A DNA stretch of 64,000 nt from RGIG250 sp964540025 (GTDB lineage Bacteria > Bacillota > Negativicutes > Selenomonadales > Selenomonadaceae), in contig CAZIKQ010000003.1 in assembly GCA_964540025.1 (NCBI GenBank), forward strand, positions 1-64,000, read 5' to 3'. The notes under the pieces were generated by a model. The model was not told the DNA's origin, ran no database searches, and was given only the letters and a program-made list of their open reading frames with translations. This document shows, piece after piece, positions 18,692 through 27,008 of the stretch. Position numbers and translations under genes: made by a program. Each line of letters opens with the position of its first letter. Position 1 is the first letter of the stretch.

Positions 18692-18707
18692 TTTTACTCA
18701 AGTAAAA
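18692..18707. promoter_or_regulatory. palindrome upstream of putP, possible operator
   Basis: TTTTACT-CA-AGTAAAA is a perfect 7-bp inverted repeat with a two-base centre, about 95 bases upstream of putP. The symmetry fits a dimeric repressor or activator site. No regulator gene is adjacent. Confidence 0.3.
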
Positions 18708-18847
18708 TATTTGAAATCCTCAATTCCGTCTGTTAGTGAAATGGATGAGGTGATTATATTCGGACTGATATACATTATGTAGAATCAGATAGAGCTATTG
18801 CAAAGGCCAGATGCAAAAATATTCGGGTAGTGTCGTCTAATTTGCTA

Positions 18848-18876
18848 TTGAGAAAGGGAGAAAAATTTTGTATACT
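18848..18876 (+). promoter_or_regulatory. promoter of the receiver-CheX operon
   Basis: TTGAGA (18848-18853), a 17-base spacer and TATACT (18871-18876), 41 bases before the ATG at 18918. Confidence 0.7.
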
Positions 18877-18917
18877 ATACGAAAATAAACACAAGAGCTT
18901 AGTGGGGTGACACCGTA

Positions 18918-19778
18918 ATGGAAAGAATCAGCGTGATGATTGTTGATGACTCTCGCATTAGCTGTGCCATTATTTCTGATTTGTTGTCGAAAACAAGATT
19001 TGAGGTAGTAGCAACAGCCCGTACTGCTGCTGAGGCAGTAGAAATGTTTGAGCAATATCGACCGGAAGTCGTCACTATGGATATGAATCTGCCGGACGCC
19101 AATGGTTTTGAATGCACGAGAAATCTGAGAAAGATTGATAATAATGTTCGGGTTGTTATGATTAGTTCGATGTACGATGACAGCCTGATTGAACAGGGAA
19201 AAACGGTTGGTATTTTTGATTTTGTGCAAAAGCCGGTTCGTATTGATGAGCTTCTTGAGGCATTAGTTAATTTGTGCAGCCGTAAGCCGGTTAATGCGAA
19301 TGATTTCAATGAAGATTATGTGCCTGAATTCAATAAAGCTCTTTCAGAAACCCTGTCAGGTTTTACTGGTCAGGAATGTCTGCAGTACGCAGAAAAAAAC
19401 GAAAAAGATTCCCTCTTGCTGGAAGGCATTTCGGTACTGATGGGATTAACTGGTGAGCCTCGCGGCCGGGTTGTTATACACATGGATCAAAAGACGATGT
19501 ATAAGTTTACAGCGGCGTTTCTAAATAGGGATGAGAGCCAGCTGGATGATGAAACGGCGATGGAAACGCTTCAGGAGGCAGTAAACATTATCGTTGGACG
19601 TGCAGTTTCGGCTATCAATGACCATAACAAGGGAAAGGAAATGAGGATAACCCCTCCTGGTTTGATTGTGGGCTCTAATGTGAAATTGGCAGGAGCTGGC
19701 CTGAAGGCATTCCGAACAAAGTGCGTTTCAGTGTTTGGTACTATGTATATGGAAATGGGATTTGCAGAGGAGAATTAA
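18918..19778 (+). CDS. response regulator: receiver fused to a CheX/CheC-type domain
   Basis: 286 residues. Residues 1-120 form a CheY-like receiver with acidic pocket Asp10-Asp11, phospho-acceptor Asp55 (TMDMNLPD), Ser83/Ser84 and Lys105 in QKPV. Residues 130-285 are a CheX-type domain with the phosphatase motif Glu220-x-x-Asn223 (EAVN). A receiver covalently linked to a potential aspartyl-phosphate phosphatase suggests a self-resetting signal protein. A CheX gene follows after three bases in the same operon. No histidine kinase or other chemotaxis genes lie alongside; cheR is about 28 kb away. Confidence 0.87.
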   Translation: MERISVMIVDDSRISCAIISDLLSKTRFEVVATARTAAEAVEMFEQYRPEVVTMDMNLPDANGFECTRNLRKIDNNVRVVMISSMYDDSLIEQGKTVGIFDFVQKPVRIDELLEALVNLCSRKPVNANDFNEDYVPEFNKALSETLSGFTGQECLQYAEKNEKDSLLLEGISVLMGLTGEPRGRVVIHMDQKTMYKFTAAFLNRDESQLDDETAMETLQEAVNIIVGRAVSAINDHNKGKEMRITPPGLIVGSNVKLAGAGLKAFRTKCVSVFGTMYMEMGFAEEN

Positions 19779-19781
19779 CGC

Positions 19782-20240
19782 ATGGATGCAAAGCTTGTTA
19801 ATCCGTTCATTGATGCTATTGTTTCGGTAATGCCTATGTTGGGCTTACCAGTGCCGAAACGAGCAGATATGGGCGTTAAAAGTAAGATGGCAACAAGCCT
19901 TGGCGTAACTGTCTTGGTAGGTTTTACGAAGCAAATTCGCGGAAGCATTGCCTACAACATGACGGAAGATACTGCGAAGTATATCGCTTCTTCTATGATG
20001 ATGGGCATGCCGGTCGAGACCTTTGATGAAATGGCGCAGAGCGCAATATCCGAGATGAGTAATATGCTGACAGCCAACGCTGCCACTTCCCTGGCCGGGA
20101 TGGGATATGATGTCGATATTTCTACACCCAGCCTGACAACCGGCGAAAACTTCCAGATAAGAATAAGCAGTGACAGCTTTTTATTCGTAAAAATGGATAT
20201 TGGTGGTCATACAATAGAGTTAAATATTGCTGTTGAATAA
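19782..20240 (+). CDS. cheX: CheX-like CheY-P phosphatase
   Basis: 152 residues, the typical length of CheX. The motif Glu91-x-x-Asn94 (EMSN, in AISEMSNMLTANAA) is the catalytic pair that removes phosphate from CheY-P in CheX of Thermotoga and Borrelia. MGVKSKMATSLGVTVLVGF in the first half and the GMGYDVDISTPSL hairpin also fit. It starts three bases after the receiver-CheX gene and ends at a terminator, so the two are co-transcribed and probably act on the same phospho-receiver. Confidence 0.85.
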   Translation: MDAKLVNPFIDAIVSVMPMLGLPVPKRADMGVKSKMATSLGVTVLVGFTKQIRGSIAYNMTEDTAKYIASSMMMGMPVETFDEMAQSAISEMSNMLTANAATSLAGMGYDVDISTPSLTTGENFQIRISSDSFLFVKMDIGGHTIELNIAVE

Positions 20241-20252
20241 AAGCAAATAAGG

Positions 20253-20276
20253 GGCATCGCGCAGCGGTGCCTTTTT
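20253..20276 (+). terminator. terminator after cheX
   Basis: GGCATCGC (20253-20260) and GCGGTGCC (20264-20271) pair with a three-base loop and one wobble, followed by TTTTT. Confidence 0.85.
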
Positions 20277-20301
20277 GCGTTTAGATTATTATACAAAATT
20301 G

Positions 20302-20330
20302 TTGAGAATATCTTTTCATTTTGATAAAAT
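20302..20330 (+). promoter_or_regulatory. putative argS promoter
   Basis: TTGAGA (20302-20307), a 17-base spacer and TAAAAT (20325-20330), about 34 bases before the argS start. No T-box leader is visible. Confidence 0.6.
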
Positions 20331-20363
20331 AGCCCTGTTGTGAATGTCGGGAGGAAATGGATT

Positions 20364-22019
20364 TTGGATGTAAAAGAACAGCTTATACAGGCTATAAATA
20401 ATTCTGTAAAATCAGCTCAGGAGGCGGGAATGCTTCCACAGGGAGAACTGCCGTCGTTCGTGTTGGAGGTGCCTCCCAAAAAGGAGCTGGGAGATTTTGC
20501 CACTAATGCGGCTATGCAGTCGGCAAGAGTTCTTCACAGGAAACCGCGAGACATTGCTGAAGCAATTATCAACTGTCTTTCAGCTGACTTTATAGACCAT
20601 GCGGTCATCGCTGGTCCTGGTTTTATTAATTTTTATCTCAAGGGAAGTGTATTATACGATAGCCTTGCGTCAATAATTGCAAAGGGCGATTCCTTTGGTC
20701 AGCTTCCCCAAAAGAATGTTAAGAAGATACAGGTTGAATATGTCAGTGCAAATCCTACCGGGCTTCTTCATGTAGGACATGGCAGGGGGGCGGCCTGTGG
20801 GTCTGCTTTGGTTAATCTGCTCCGGGCGGCTGGTTACCCGGTTGCGAGCGAGTACTATATAAATGACGCAGGTAATCAGATTGATCATTTGGCAGAATCT
20901 GTTAATGCCCGTTATTTACAACTTTTCGGTGTGGATGCTCCGGTTCCCGACGATGGTTATCGTGGAAAAGATATTGTTGATACGGCTCAGGTTATCAAGG
21001 ACCGTGATGGAGATAAGTATCTCCACATGGATGAGGGCGCGCGTCTGGCAGCCCTGAAGGAAATTGCCCTAAAGGAAAAGCTGGAATGTCTCAAACGCGA
21101 TTTACAGGCTTTTAACGTTGATTTTGATATCTGGTTCAGCGAGCGAACGCTTCATCCTGATGCAATAAGGGATGCGGTAGAAACTTTGAAGAAGACCGGT
21201 GATATTTATGAAAAAGAGGGGGCTCTTTGGCTAAAGTCAACGGCCTATGGAGATGACAAGGATCGTGTCGTAATAAGAGACAATGGGGTATCCACTTACT
21301 TGGCGGCTGACATCGCCTATCACCGTAACAAGTTTCAGCGGGGCTTTGGCAAGGTAATCAATATATGGGGAGCTGATCACCACGGATATGTAGCTCGGGT
21401 GAAAGCCGCGCTTTCAATGCTTGGATATAATCCTGATAACCTTAAAGTTTTGCTGTTGCAGATGGTGAATCTGTATCGTGATGGCGAGCTTGTAAAGATG
21501 TCAAAGCGTACCGGGCAGAGCGTGACACTGGGAGAACTGATAGAGGAAGTAGGAACTGATGCGGCTCGTTATTTCTTCATTATGCGCTCGTTAGACAGTC
21601 AGTTGGATTTTGATATAAATCTGGCAAAATCCCAGTCAAACGATAACCCGGTTTACTATATACAGTATGCCCATGCCAGAATTGCCAGTTTATTCCGTCA
21701 GGCAGCTGAAATGGGAATTGATACAAGTGAAACGCCTGAGTTGACTCTGCTGACTGATGACAAAGAGATTGACCTTATAAAGAAAATTATCGAGTACCCA
21801 GGGGAAATTGAAAGGGCGGCTGCTGACTATGCTCCGCAGAGAATAGCCAGATATGTATACGATTTAGCGGGTGACTTCCACAGCTTCTATAACCAGTGCC
21901 GCTGCATAGGGATTGAACCGGAGCTGGCTAAAGCCAGGTTAGCGCTGTGTGGCGCTGCCCAGCGGATTATACGGTTGGCATTGGGAATTTTGGGTATATC
22001 AGCACCTGAAAAGATGTAA
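20364..22019 (+). CDS. argS: arginyl-tRNA synthetase
   Basis: 551 residues, standard for bacterial ArgRS. It has the HIGH-type motif NPTGLLHVGHGRG near 125, the KMSK-type motif VKMSKRTG near 380 and the C-terminal DALR anticodon-binding domain rich in helices. The class I enzyme charges tRNA-Arg in the cytoplasm. The start is taken as TTG 20364 because GGGAGG (20349-20354) lies nine bases upstream; the in-frame GTG at 20340 precedes the binding site. It leads a run of housekeeping genes (rpoE, pyrG, dapF). Confidence 0.96.
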   Translation: MDVKEQLIQAINNSVKSAQEAGMLPQGELPSFVLEVPPKKELGDFATNAAMQSARVLHRKPRDIAEAIINCLSADFIDHAVIAGPGFINFYLKGSVLYDSLASIIAKGDSFGQLPQKNVKKIQVEYVSANPTGLLHVGHGRGAACGSALVNLLRAAGYPVASEYYINDAGNQIDHLAESVNARYLQLFGVDAPVPDDGYRGKDIVDTAQVIKDRDGDKYLHMDEGARLAALKEIALKEKLECLKRDLQAFNVDFDIWFSERTLHPDAIRDAVETLKKTGDIYEKEGALWLKSTAYGDDKDRVVIRDNGVSTYLAADIAYHRNKFQRGFGKVINIWGADHHGYVARVKAALSMLGYNPDNLKVLLLQMVNLYRDGELVKMSKRTGQSVTLGELIEEVGTDAARYFFIMRSLDSQLDFDINLAKSQSNDNPVYYIQYAHARIASLFRQAAEMGIDTSETPELTLLTDDKEIDLIKKIIEYPGEIERAAADYAPQRIARYVYDLAGDFHSFYNQCRCIGIEPELAKARLALCGAAQRIIRLALGILGISAPEKM

Positions 22020-22052
22020 TTTTCGAAGGATACAACTGGGAGGAGAAAGAAA

Positions 22053-22415
22053 ATGGCAACTAAGGACAAGGATTTTACACGCTGCTCTGATGTAGATGTC
22101 GCATACTATATCCTGTCAGAAAAAGGAGAGCCTGTTTACTATAAGGATCTTGTACTGGAGATTATAGAGCTCCGTCATAAGCCGGTGCAGTCCCTTTCAA
22201 ATACGATTTCTGAGGTGTATACTCTCATAAATATGGACAGCCGCTTTAGCTATGTTGGGCGAAATGAGGACGGAAAATCTATGTGGGGGTTAAGCGAGTG
22301 GGTTCCTGCTGAGCCTAAACGCTCTCATTCTACCGCCAAAGCTGTTAAGGAAGCAGGAGCAGCAAAGAGTAAGACACGTAGGACCAAAGCTGAAAAGACT
22401 GAACAGGGGAAATAA
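22053..22415 (+). CDS. rpoE: RNA polymerase delta subunit (HARE-HTH domain) with basic tail
   Basis: 120 residues. Residues 8-85 match the HARE-HTH/ASXL fold of the Firmicute delta factor ([23 protein letters not shown] ... MWGLSEW). Delta factors usually end in a long, strongly acidic disordered tail. Here residues 87-120 carry about eleven Lys/Arg against four Glu, a net positive tail rich in Ala, Lys and Thr. Promoter release or RNA displacement attributed to the acidic tail may therefore differ. Its position directly before pyrG is the classical Firmicute rpoE-pyrG order. Confidence 0.85.
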   Translation: MATKDKDFTRCSDVDVAYYILSEKGEPVYYKDLVLEIIELRHKPVQSLSNTISEVYTLINMDSRFSYVGRNEDGKSMWGLSEWVPAEPKRSHSTAKAVKEAGAAKSKTRRTKAEKTEQGK

Positions 22416-22419
22416 TAAA

Positions 22420-24028
22420 GTGGCAAAATATATTTTTGTAACCGGTGGCGTCGTTTCATCTCTTGGTAAGGGAATAACAGCTGCATCTTTGGGTCGCCTC
22501 TTGAAGAACCGAGGTCTTACTGTTACAATTCAGAAGTTTGATCCTTATATCAATATTGATCCCGGCACGATGAGTCCTTATCAGCACGGTGAAGTATTTG
22601 TCACTGATGATGGGGCTGAGACAGATTTGGATTTGGGTCATTATGAGCGCTTTATCGATATAAGTCTTTCAAAGCATTCCAATACAACTGCCGGTAAGGT
22701 TTATTGGAATGTTTTGACAAAAGAACGCCGTGGTGATTATTTGGGAAAAACAGTTCAGGTAATCCCACATGTTACTGATGAAATCAAGCGGCATGTTTAT
22801 GATATTGCAAAAGCTGATAATGCCGATGTGGTAATTACTGAAATCGGTGGCACCGTCGGCGATATTGAGAGCCTCCCTTTTCTTGAGGCAATCAGACAGG
22901 TAAAAAGAAGTTGGCAAAGACGATGTGCTGTATATCCACGTTACTTTAGTGCCGTATATTTCAGCCGCAGGGGAGCTGAAAACGAAGCCGACTCAGCATA
23001 GCGTAAAGGAGCTCCGCAGTATTGGCATACAGCCGGACATTCTCGTCTGCCGCACTGAGAAACAAATATCAACGGACATGAAGGAAAAGCTTGCCTTATT
23101 CTGTGATGTTGATATAGATGCAGTAATTGAGAATCGTACCTGTTCAACTATATATGAAGTTCCGCTGATGATGCAGCGTGAGGGACTTGATAGAATAGTA
23201 TTGGAAAAACTTCACCTTAATACTTCTCCGGCAAACATGGAGGAGTGGACTCGCATGGTTCACAGGATTCAAAATCCGTCCGGGAAGGTCCGTATCGCGG
23301 TAGTTGGAAAATATGTTGAGTTGCCGGATGCTTATATGTCTGTTACCGAAGCATTGCATCATGCAGGTATAGCCAATGATTGTGAGGTAAAAATCACCTG
23401 GATTGATTCCGAATCAATTCAGACGGATAACACAGATCTGGAGGAGGTGTTCTCTGGAGTTAAGGGCATTCTTGTACCTGGAGGATTTGGTGACCGGGGT
23501 ATAGAAGGAAAGATTTTGGCAATTCAATACGCCCGTGAAAATAAACTGCCATTCCTTGGCCTATGTCTTGGTATGCAATGCGCGGTTATAGAGTTTGCAA
23601 GAAATGTTTGCGGGATGGATGGTGCTAATAGCACAGAGTTTTGGTCTGAGACGCCATATCCGGTTATTGATTTAATGCTGTCTCAGGTCGAAGTGGAGGA
23701 TAAGGGGGGCACAATGCGCCTCGGTGCTTACCCTTGTAAGGTTCAGCCCGGAACAAATGCTTTTAAGGCCTATGGCGCAGAAAAAATTGCTGAACGCCAC
23801 CGTCACCGCTATGAATTTAATAACAAGTATCGTAAAGAGCTTCAGGAAGCCGGTTTGATTATTTCCGGCACATCACCGGATGAGAGTCTGGTTGAGATGG
23901 TAGAGGTCAAGGATCATCCGTGGTTCGTAGCTTCCCAGTTCCACCCTGAGCTTACCAGCCGCCCCAATAATCCTAACCCTCTTTTCCGTGACTTCGTTAA
24001 GGCGGTTTGTAATTTTTATCGTGGTTAA
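22420..24028 (+). CDS. pyrG: CTP synthase, reading frame broken once
   Basis: Frames 22420-22906 and 22907-24028 together encode a complete CTP synthase of about 535 residues. The N-terminal amidoligase begins at [17 protein letters not shown]. The glutamine amidotransferase has the nucleophile elbow [10 protein letters not shown] and the QFHPE His-Glu pair. The break is in five A at 22902-22906, between LEAIRQVK and [13 protein letters not shown]. Removing one A or adding two restores frame; seven A would give the usual family length. The enzyme makes CTP from UTP and glutamine and is normally essential, so a sequencing or assembly error, or slippage, is likelier than true loss. GTG start at 22420. 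Confidence 0.9.
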
Positions 24029-24052
24029 ATTTGAAAAATAGGGAGGGTTACT

Positions 24053-24919
24053 ATGCCAAAGGGGTTAAAATTTACTAAGTGGCATGGCTGTGGTAATGAT
24101 TTTGTGTTTTTCATCGATATGAAAGATGAGTTGGCGGTAAAATACGACGTTGCAAAGCTGGCTGTTAAGCTTTGTGATCGTCATTTTGGCGTTGGGGCGG
24201 ATGGTATAATTTTGATTCTTCCACCCCGTGACACGACCGCCAATGATTTCCGTATGCAGATTATTAACTCTGATGGCAGCGAAGCCGAAATGTGCGGAAA
24301 TGGGATTAGGATGTTTGCCAAACAGGCATATGAGTCTGGACTTGTTGATAAGGCGGAGCTTCGGATTGAAACCGGGGCAGGAGTAATTGTTCCAAAATTA
24401 AATTTTGTCAACGGGGTAGTGGACAGTGTAACGGTTGACATGGGTGAACCGATTCTAAATGGTCCGGAAATTCCTGTGTCTGGCTATGGTGAAGGAGAAA
24501 TCGTTCGTCAGCCAATAGTGGTAGACGGCAGAGAATTCAAAATGACCTGCGTGTCAATGGGCAATCCCCATGCCGTTGTATTTATGGATAAAGAGGAAGA
24601 TTGTGATCTTATTGAGACGATAGGACGCTCATTTGAGATTCATTCGGCCTTCCCGGCAAAGACAAATACTCATTTTTGCTATGTAAGAGATAATAGTCAT
24701 ATCCGTATGAGAGTTTGGGAGCGTGGGGCAGCAATGACGCTGGCCTGCGGAACCGGGAGCTGTGCTGTTATGACAGCGGCTGTGCTGGAAGGACGCACCG
24801 GAAGAAGCGCGGAGATTGAGCTGGATGGAGGCATCCTTCAGCTTGAATGGCGGGAAGATAATCACCTTTATATGACCGGTCCGGCCGTAAAGGTTTTTGA
24901 AGGCGTGTTAAACATTTGA
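24053..24919 (+). CDS. dapF: diaminopimelate epimerase
   Basis: 288 residues. The two catalytic cysteines are Cys81 in EMCGNGIR and the Cys of LACGTGSCA near residue 228, which interconvert LL- and meso-diaminopimelate without cofactor. The N-terminal TKWHGCGNDF block is diagnostic. The product feeds both lysine and peptidoglycan synthesis, in keeping with meso-DAP cell walls. A GGGAGGG site precedes the ATG. It follows pyrG and precedes yicC with short gaps. Confidence 0.97.
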   Translation: MPKGLKFTKWHGCGNDFVFFIDMKDELAVKYDVAKLAVKLCDRHFGVGADGIILILPPRDTTANDFRMQIINSDGSEAEMCGNGIRMFAKQAYESGLVDKAELRIETGAGVIVPKLNFVNGVVDSVTVDMGEPILNGPEIPVSGYGEGEIVRQPIVVDGREFKMTCVSMGNPHAVVFMDKEEDCDLIETIGRSFEIHSAFPAKTNTHFCYVRDNSHIRMRVWERGAAMTLACGTGSCAVMTAAVLEGRTGRSAEIELDGGILQLEWREDNHLYMTGPAVKVFEGVLNI

Positions 24920-24943
24920 AAATTACCTGAATGGGGGAGACTA

Positions 24944-25831
24944 ATGCTTCGCAGCATGACGGGCTTTGGGTCTGGTGATGCCGAGACTGAAAGCTACCGC
25001 TTTCATATTGAAGTAAAGGCCGTTAATCAGAGATATTTGGATATTGATGTCAGAATGCCGTATGTCCTTAACCGATTTGATGACGTCATAAGAAATAAGA
25101 TTAAAGAATTCGCATCCAGAGGAAAGATTGCGGTATCTGTTACCTATTGTGATAAGCGCCCTAAGGAAAAAGCGATTTCTGTCGATATAAAGCTGGCACT
25201 GGCTTATAAAAAAGGGCTTGATGAATTGGCGGCGGCCACGGGTTTGGTTCCAATAAAAAATGTTTTGGATTTGGCGAAATATCCTGATGTTATGACTGTG
25301 GATGAAGCTGCTGATGAGATGGAAGGCTGTGAAGAGGTTCTCGTTACAGCTCTGACTCATGCGATGGCCAGTTTTGTGGAAATGCGGGAAAGGGAAGGGG
25401 AAAATATTGCCCTTGATTTTTCTCAGCGGTTGGATTTGCTGTCTTCTGTCGTAGATAGACTGGAGTCCCTTGCGCCACGCATGGTAGAGAATTACCGTCA
25501 GCGCCTGATAAATACATTGGAGGATGTTGGGATAAAGCCATTTGACGATCCTCAGAGCGAACAGCGAATTATTCAGGAAGTTGCCCTTTATGCTGACAGG
25601 GTTGATTATACAGAGGAATTTGTAAGGCTTCGCAGTCATATTAAACAATTTAGGAATATCCTTACGGAAAATGAGCCTATCGGCAGGAAACTGGATTTTC
25701 TGATTCAGGAAATGAATCGGGAAATCAATACTACAACTTCAAAATCCCCTGATATTGAAGTATCCGAGCTGGCAGTCAGGGTAAAGAGCGAGATTGAGAA
25801 GCTGCGCGAGCAGATTCAGAATGTAGAGTAA
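24944..25831 (+). CDS. yicC: YicC/YloC family endoribonuclease
   Basis: 295 residues, family length. It opens LRSMTGFGSGDAE, the conserved YicC N-terminus, and ends DFLIQEMNREINTTTSKS ... EIEKLREQIQNVE, the DUF1732 C-terminal block. YicC-type proteins act as endoribonucleases, and the family has been linked to RNA turnover and stationary-phase stress. The gene order yicC-remA-gmk-rpoZ-coaBC that starts here is conserved across Firmicutes. Confidence 0.93.
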   Translation: MLRSMTGFGSGDAETESYRFHIEVKAVNQRYLDIDVRMPYVLNRFDDVIRNKIKEFASRGKIAVSVTYCDKRPKEKAISVDIKLALAYKKGLDELAAATGLVPIKNVLDLAKYPDVMTVDEAADEMEGCEEVLVTALTHAMASFVEMREREGENIALDFSQRLDLLSSVVDRLESLAPRMVENYRQRLINTLEDVGIKPFDDPQSEQRIIQEVALYADRVDYTEEFVRLRSHIKQFRNILTENEPIGRKLDFLIQEMNREINTTTSKSPDIEVSELAVRVKSEIEKLREQIQNVE

Positions 25832-25839
25832 AAGGGAAA

Positions 25840-26124
25840 ATGGATACCAAGCTGACTAATATTGGTCTGGGAAATGTTGTAAACGCAGGAAAAGTGATTG
25901 CAATTGTCGCGCCAGGCTCGGCTCCGGCTAAAAGGCTTGTTCAGGATGCCAGAGCAGTTTCCGGCAGCAGTTTGATAGATGCCACTGCCGGCAGGCGTTG
26001 CAGGTCGGTAATTGTCATGGACAGCGGCCAAGTAGTTTTATCTTCGTTATTGCCGGAGACCATTGCCCGCCGTGTAAATGGAAATATAGACGATTTGGGG
26101 AAGGATGATGAAGATGAAGCGTAA
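25840..26124 (+). CDS. remA: RemA-like regulatory protein (DUF370)
   Basis: 94 residues, the size of RemA/YlzA. LTNIGLGNVVNAGKVIAIVAPGSAPAKRL and the IDATAGRRCRSVIVMDSGQVVLS block are the family core. In Bacillus RemA is a DNA-binding activator of biofilm matrix and osmoprotection genes. The C-terminus is acidic (GKDDEDEA). It overlaps the 5' part of gmk and lies nine bases after yicC, so it is co-expressed with them. Confidence 0.92.
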   Translation: MDTKLTNIGLGNVVNAGKVIAIVAPGSAPAKRLVQDARAVSGSSLIDATAGRRCRSVIVMDSGQVVLSSLLPETIARRVNGNIDDLGKDDEDEA

Positions 26125-26719
26125 AGGATGTCTTATTGTTGTGTCTGGCGCTTCTGGCACAGGAAAGGGAACTGTTTGCGCCGCGTTGCTGAAGAAGAGG
26201 ACATCTTTGAGGTATTCAATATCAGCAACTACCAGAAATCCCCGAAATGGAGAACAGGACGGAGTACAGTATTTTTTCCATAGCCGCGAGAGTTTTGAGA
26301 GGATGATAGCAGACGGAGGTCTGTTGGAATGGGCTGATGTGTACGGTAATTATTATGGAACTCCCAAGGCTCCGATAGAAAAAGCCCTTGAGGAAGGCCG
26401 GGATATCCTGCTGGAGATAGACACTCAGGGAGCATTAAACGTAATGGAGAAAATGCCGGATGGAGTCTTTGTTTTTCTGCTTCCGCCTTCACTGGAAGAG
26501 CTTGAACGAAGACTCCGTTCAAGAGGTACTGACGCTGAAGAGGCAATAATTCGCAGGCTTGAGTCTGCTCGTAATGAATTAGCGGCAGCGGGAAAGTACG
26601 GGTATATTGTTATCAATGACGTTGTCAATGACGCTGTTGATACGATAGATGCCATTCTTACAGCTGAGCACGCTAAAGTATCGAACAATCAGGAATTGAT
26701 TGGAAGCTTGGCAGAATAA
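26114..26719 (+). CDS. gmk: guanylate kinase
   Basis: 201 residues. P-loop SGASGTGKGT near residue 10, the GMP-binding SISATTRNPRNGEQDG stretch near 36-50, EWADVYGNYYGTP near 70-82, and a lid followed by ILLEIDTQGA. It phosphorylates GMP to GDP. ATG 26114 is preferred over 26105 and 26108 because GGGGAAGG (26097-26104) then has normal spacing; the earlier codons abut the site. It overlaps remA by about ten bases and leads into rpoZ. Confidence 0.95.
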   Translation: MKRKGCLIVVSGASGTGKGTVCAALLKKRTSLRYSISATTRNPRNGEQDGVQYFFHSRESFERMIADGGLLEWADVYGNYYGTPKAPIEKALEEGRDILLEIDTQGALNVMEKMPDGVFVFLLPPSLEELERRLRSRGTDAEEAIIRRLESARNELAAAGKYGYIVINDVVNDAVDTIDAILTAEHAKVSNNQELIGSLAE

Positions 26720-26777
26720 AAATCAGGTTTTTTGTGGCGGGCTTTGCCTGACCACAGGATTATATTTAGAAAGGTTG

Positions 26778-27008
26778 ATGTCAATTATGGATATGGTTAC
26801 CCCTTCGATCAATACTCTTCTCAAAAAAATGGACAGCCGTTATGCGCTTGTAGTTTTAGCTGCGAAAAGAGCCCGGCAGCTTATGGAGGACGAAAGCCTT
26901 ATTAAGAGCGATGAAAATATGCGTTCCAGTAAGAGTGTTACAAATGCGTTGGAAGAAATCGCTGAGGGAAAGATTACCTTTAAGTGCTCCAATCAATTTA
27001 ATGTATGA
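26778..27008 (+). CDS. rpoZ: RNA polymerase omega subunit
   Basis: 76 residues. Core motif MDSRYALVVLAAKRARQLMED, with KSVTNALEEIAEGKI at the end, as in bacterial omega, which chaperones the beta' subunit. The ATG at 26778 (MSIMDMVTPS) follows AAAGG at 26770-26774; an upstream in-frame extension to 26700 would lie inside the gmk end and lacks homology. The stop overlaps the coaBC start as ATGA. Confidence 0.93.
   Translation: MSIMDMVTPSINTLLKKMDSRYALVVLAAKRARQLMEDESLIKSDENMRSSKSVTNALEEIAEGKITFKCSNQFNV

Larger units (their letters stand above)
18600..18917. other. divergent regulatory gap between putP and the receiver-CheX gene
   Basis: 318 bases without a gene. It carries the putP leader with a TATAAT-like -10 (18630-18635, minus strand), the palindrome at 18692-18707 and the plus-strand promoter at 18848-18876. 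Confidence 0.6.
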
